A program made the translations under genes and the position numbers. A stretch of DNA of 64,000 nt from Pseudocolwellia sp048296855 (GTDB lineage Bacteria > Pseudomonadota > Gammaproteobacteria > Enterobacterales > Alteromonadaceae): NCBI GenBank assembly GCA_048296855.1, contig CP182631.1; one strand, written 5' to 3'. The stretch's first letter is position 1; every line of letters starts with the position of its first letter. Below, piece after piece: positions 62,160 to 64,000 of the stretch. The notes under the pieces were generated by a model. That model had not been told where the DNA came from. It did not search any database and was given only the letters and a program-made list of their open reading frames with translations.

Positions 62160-62834
62160 ATGGTGGGATTGAAGAAGGAAACATTGGTAGAAGCATTAAA
62201 TCCAGATATTGATTCAAAGGATAGGCAACGATTTGAAACTTCATTTAAGGGTTTAGATTCCCAAAAACAATACTGTGAATTTCACTTCGAAGAGTATAAA
62301 AAGGCTTGTCAAAATTATGACCTTGCAATGCAAGACAAACTTAATATTAACGCACAAATAGATCCCCAGTATTATAGGATTGCTTTTGAGTCACATGGTT
62401 ATGCTTTTTTTAGGTGTCTTCATGCATTGATTGAGTCAGTGCCATATATGTTAAATATTATTCTTCAAGCTAATCCTGATATTGAATTTCGTCATATTGG
62501 TTGGAGTACATTGTATGAATACATTAAAAATCATAACTTTAATGATGGTAATGCTGTAATTAATGATATTCGTCAATCTCAATCGTATCTAGAGCTTGAA
62601 CATTTAGTAAATGTTTCTAAGCACCGTAGGATTCCAAGAATAGATAGCTGTTTTTTTAAAGAAATTGTTAATCAGTATAATAAACCAGAGTTTTCAAGTG
62701 AGGACTTGTGTATTGGATTCAGGAATTACAATATCGAATACCTTATGATTGAGTTATATAATGAGTTATTTCCTAAAACAATATCTTTAATTAATTGCTT
62801 CGTGTCATTTCACAGTATTGATAAAAGACTCTAA
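62160..62834 (+). CDS. hypothetical protein, possibly HEPN-like helical domain
   Basis: 224 residues, not confidently recognised. AGGA precedes ATG 62160. It is almost entirely helical with a central FESHGYAFFRCLHALIESVPYMLNIIL helix and LELEHLVNVSKHRRIPRI. This layout (long helix, then an N-x-xKH motif) recalls the Cthe_2314-like HEPN group, proteins often found in defence or toxin loci. The canonical HEPN RxxxxH motif is not clearly present, so no nuclease activity is claimed. Location beside hipBA in the accessory tail fits such a role. Confidence 0.5.
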   Translation: MVGLKKETLVEALNPDIDSKDRQRFETSFKGLDSQKQYCEFHFEEYKKACQNYDLAMQDKLNINAQIDPQYYRIAFESHGYAFFRCLHALIESVPYMLNIILQANPDIEFRHIGWSTLYEYIKNHNFNDGNAVINDIRQSQSYLELEHLVNVSKHRRIPRIDSCFFKEIVNQYNKPEFSSEDLCIGFRNYNIEYLMIELYNELFPKTISLINCFVSFHSIDKRL

Positions 62835-63006
62835 TAATCAATTTAACTAGGATAAATAACTGATCTATTATTTCTATTTTAGTCAGCTATTGTGCATTCT
62901 TTTGTAGCACTTGATTGTTTATTTTGCATCCCCATATAAGTTATGTGCTATTTTCAAATATGCATTTAAAGCCTAAAACCAAGCAACACAACAAAAGGAA
63001 AAAATT

Positions 63007-63138
63007 ATGGGAATTAAACCAGGTCCAAAACCAATTGCTAAATCAACAGGGGAGTTAGATAAGCGTCGTAGGGATAATAAAAACACTCCCGGGAATAAGC
63101 CTTCACTTAAGCCACATAAACACAAAAAAGGTGATTAG
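63007..63138 (+). CDS. 43-residue basic protein
   Basis: AAAAGGAAAAAATT before ATG 63007 gives a good Shine-Dalgarno and spacing. The product starts MGIKPGPKPIAKSTGELDKR, continues RRDNKNTPGNKPSLKP and ends HKHKKGD: ten or more lysines, four prolines, no hydrophobic core, so probably disordered or nucleic-acid binding. Similar short KPGPKP-type proteins are scattered in marine gammaproteobacteria as far as I recall. Function unknown. Confidence 0.6.
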   Translation: MGIKPGPKPIAKSTGELDKRRRDNKNTPGNKPSLKPHKHKKGD

Positions 63139-63175
63139 CAAAATTATTATTTCACCTAAAAAGTTACTTAAACAG

Positions 63176-63196
63176 AAAAGAATAATTGGTCATCGC
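63176..63196 (+). repeat. 21-bp direct repeat, copy a
   Basis: AAAAGAATAATTGGTCATCGC, 37 bp after the 43-residue gene; 18 of 21 bases match 63781-63801. Confidence 0.4.
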
Positions 63197-63265
63197 TTTG
63201 CGATTATATACAACCATAATTTTCAGTTTAACAACGCATTAGGAAACTAAACTAGGACCTGAATT

Positions 63266-63763
63266 ATGGGATGGATTTCATCACTTTTTAAGCGTAAAAC
63301 TACTGATGGCAATGTCAATGCGTTCACTTTTCGACAAGGTAAAACTGTCGCTGTAGATGAGGCTTATGAAGCTTGAACTTCAGGTGATTTGGAGTTAATG
63401 CTAAAAGCGGTTGACTCTAAAACCAACCTGATTGATAGACATTTTCTATTACTGTCTATAGTCAGAGCTACTTACAAGTTAAGAAAAGAAGAAAAATATC
63501 GAAGTTTGTGTGTGGAGTACAGTGAAAAGCATTTACAAGAGTTTCCTGAAATAGCGCCTGCCTTAAAAGAAAATATGGGAGGTTTTCTTCCTCGTGTTAC
63601 TACATTTCAAAATTATGCGACAGTTTTATCTGAAAATAATAATTTTGATAAGGCAATTGAGGTATGCCAACAAGCGCTAAGTTATGGGTTACATGATAAT
63701 ACTAAATCGGGCTTTAATGGGCGTATTGTAAGAATAGAAAAAAAGGCAAAAAAAATTATTTAA
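63266..63763 (+). pseudogene. TPR-like protein interrupted by an in-frame TGA
   Basis: ATG 63266 (MGWISSLFKRKTTDG) opens a frame that meets TGA at codon 37 (63374-63376) and then continues in the same frame to 63763 with coherent sequence (TSGDLELMLKAVDSKTNL). The C-terminal part has a tetratricopeptide-like repeat (NYATVLSENNNFDKAIEVCQQALSYGL). Without the TGA it would be a 165-residue protein. Either a recent nonsense mutation, a sequencing error, or reinitiation at TTG 63389 or ATG 63398. Function unknown. Confidence 0.65.
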
Positions 63764-63780
63764 TAAGTCGTTAAGTATGA

Positions 63781-63801
63781 AAAGAACAGTTGGTCATTGC
63801 A
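63781..63801 (+). repeat. 21-bp direct repeat, copy b
   Basis: AAAAGAACAGTTGGTCATTGC, 17 bp after the broken TPR gene; partner of 63176-63196. Confidence 0.4.
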
Positions 63802-63879
63802 TCATGATTGGAACCAATTATTATTCCCGCTTAGTTAGACATTATATTATTCACTAATCAAGGAGTTCAACTCGAAATC

Positions 63880-64000
63880 ATGGATAATAATTTAGTAAAA
63901 GTTTGTTATAACGGTGAAACGGGGTCTAATGACATTAGAACATTTCATCGTAGTGAGATCTTATATATTTCATTACGTGATGTTTTGATTACATTGAATA
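63880..64000 (+). CDS. unrecognised gene, 3' end outside the window
   Basis: ATG 63880 opens 40 codons that run off the window; AAGGAG lies 14 bp upstream (a long spacing). The visible start is MDNNLVKVCYNGETGSNDIR and continues FHRSEILYISLRDVLITLN. The latter part has a faint resemblance to N-terminal domains of phage antirepressor-type proteins, but that is too weak to name. Confidence 0.5.
   Translation, partial: MDNNLVKVCYNGETGSNDIRTFHRSEILYISLRDVLITLN

Noticed and set aside
63374..63376. Selenocysteine codon
   Set aside because: The TGA has no visible hairpin of SECIS type right after it, and no selenoprotein family matches; a nonsense mutation is simpler.
62835..63879. Integron-type gene cassette array
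   Set aside because: The small unknown genes and the repeated 21-mer suggested it, but no paired RYYYAAC/GTTRRRY attC core and no integrase were found, and the repeats are too short.
1..64000. CRISPR array, rRNA operon, prophage or complete insertion sequence
   Set aside because: No regularly spaced direct repeats, rRNA core sequences, phage structural genes or transposase genes were seen.

Overview
The window is chromosomal DNA from an AT-rich marine gammaproteobacterium. Gene content (Na+-translocating NADH:quinone reductase with apbE and nqrM, the long form of PstC, FabV, a linked tkt-epd-pgk-fba group, malate synthase G and isocitrate lyase) and protein sequence character fit Alteromonadales, most likely Colwelliaceae (Colwellia/Thalassotalea-like). 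This placement is inference from gene content; no rRNA or tRNA gene is present to confirm it.

Layout. 1-8212: 3' end of a DUF2750 gene, then a phosphate block: Pho box, pstC-pstA-pstB-phoU, then a DUF47 regulator with a Pit permease. 8320-11145: parvulin, an OxyR-like LysR regulator, a repeat-rich gap and a small exported protein. 11146-17646: glyoxylate shunt (glcB and aceA) enclosing a lysR-lrgA-lrgB operon. 17737-19324: mscS and a DUF481 outer-membrane protein. 19532-26085: tkt, epd, pgk and fba on the minus strand, with a 1.2-kb repeat-filled gap between pgk and fba. 26295-33446: a sensor kinase-like protein lacking its phospho-acceptor histidine, facing an overlapping hybrid kinase/Hpt/response-regulator operon. 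33740-39520: a small membrane protein, AmpG-like permease, cyclophilin, YajG lipoprotein, RlmG and BolA. 39672-44118: TRAP transporter and FabV. 44460-51918: nqrABCDEF, apbE, nqrM. 52088-59803: dinB, a large repeat lipoprotein, recX, alaS and an SPFH protein. 60128-64000: a more accessory tail with hipBA, a possible HEPN-like protein, a 43-residue basic protein, a TPR gene broken by TGA, and the start of an unrecognised gene.

The most notable structure is a transposon-like repeat family. Three copies are exactly 231 bp (9671-9901, 21394-21624, 59801-60031) and one is diverged and 196 bp (34065-34260). All end in TAACCT...AGGTTA inverted repeats and all are flanked by a 6-bp duplication of the form TANNTA (TAGGTA, TAGCTA, TAAATA, TAGTTA). 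Two copies sit exactly at the stop codon of a gene (SPFH protein and ampG). In both cases the reconstructed empty site shows that the protein end was unchanged. An internal hairpin keeps its pairing in the diverged copy. No transposase for it lies in the window.

Regulatory sites supported by sequence are a Pho box and -10 before pstC, a LexA box before dinB, a 15-bp inverted repeat over the hipB start, a 30-bp perfect palindrome before the TRAP promoter, a duplicated 14-mer upstream of fba, and several intrinsic terminators. No tRNA, rRNA, CRISPR array or complete insertion sequence was seen.
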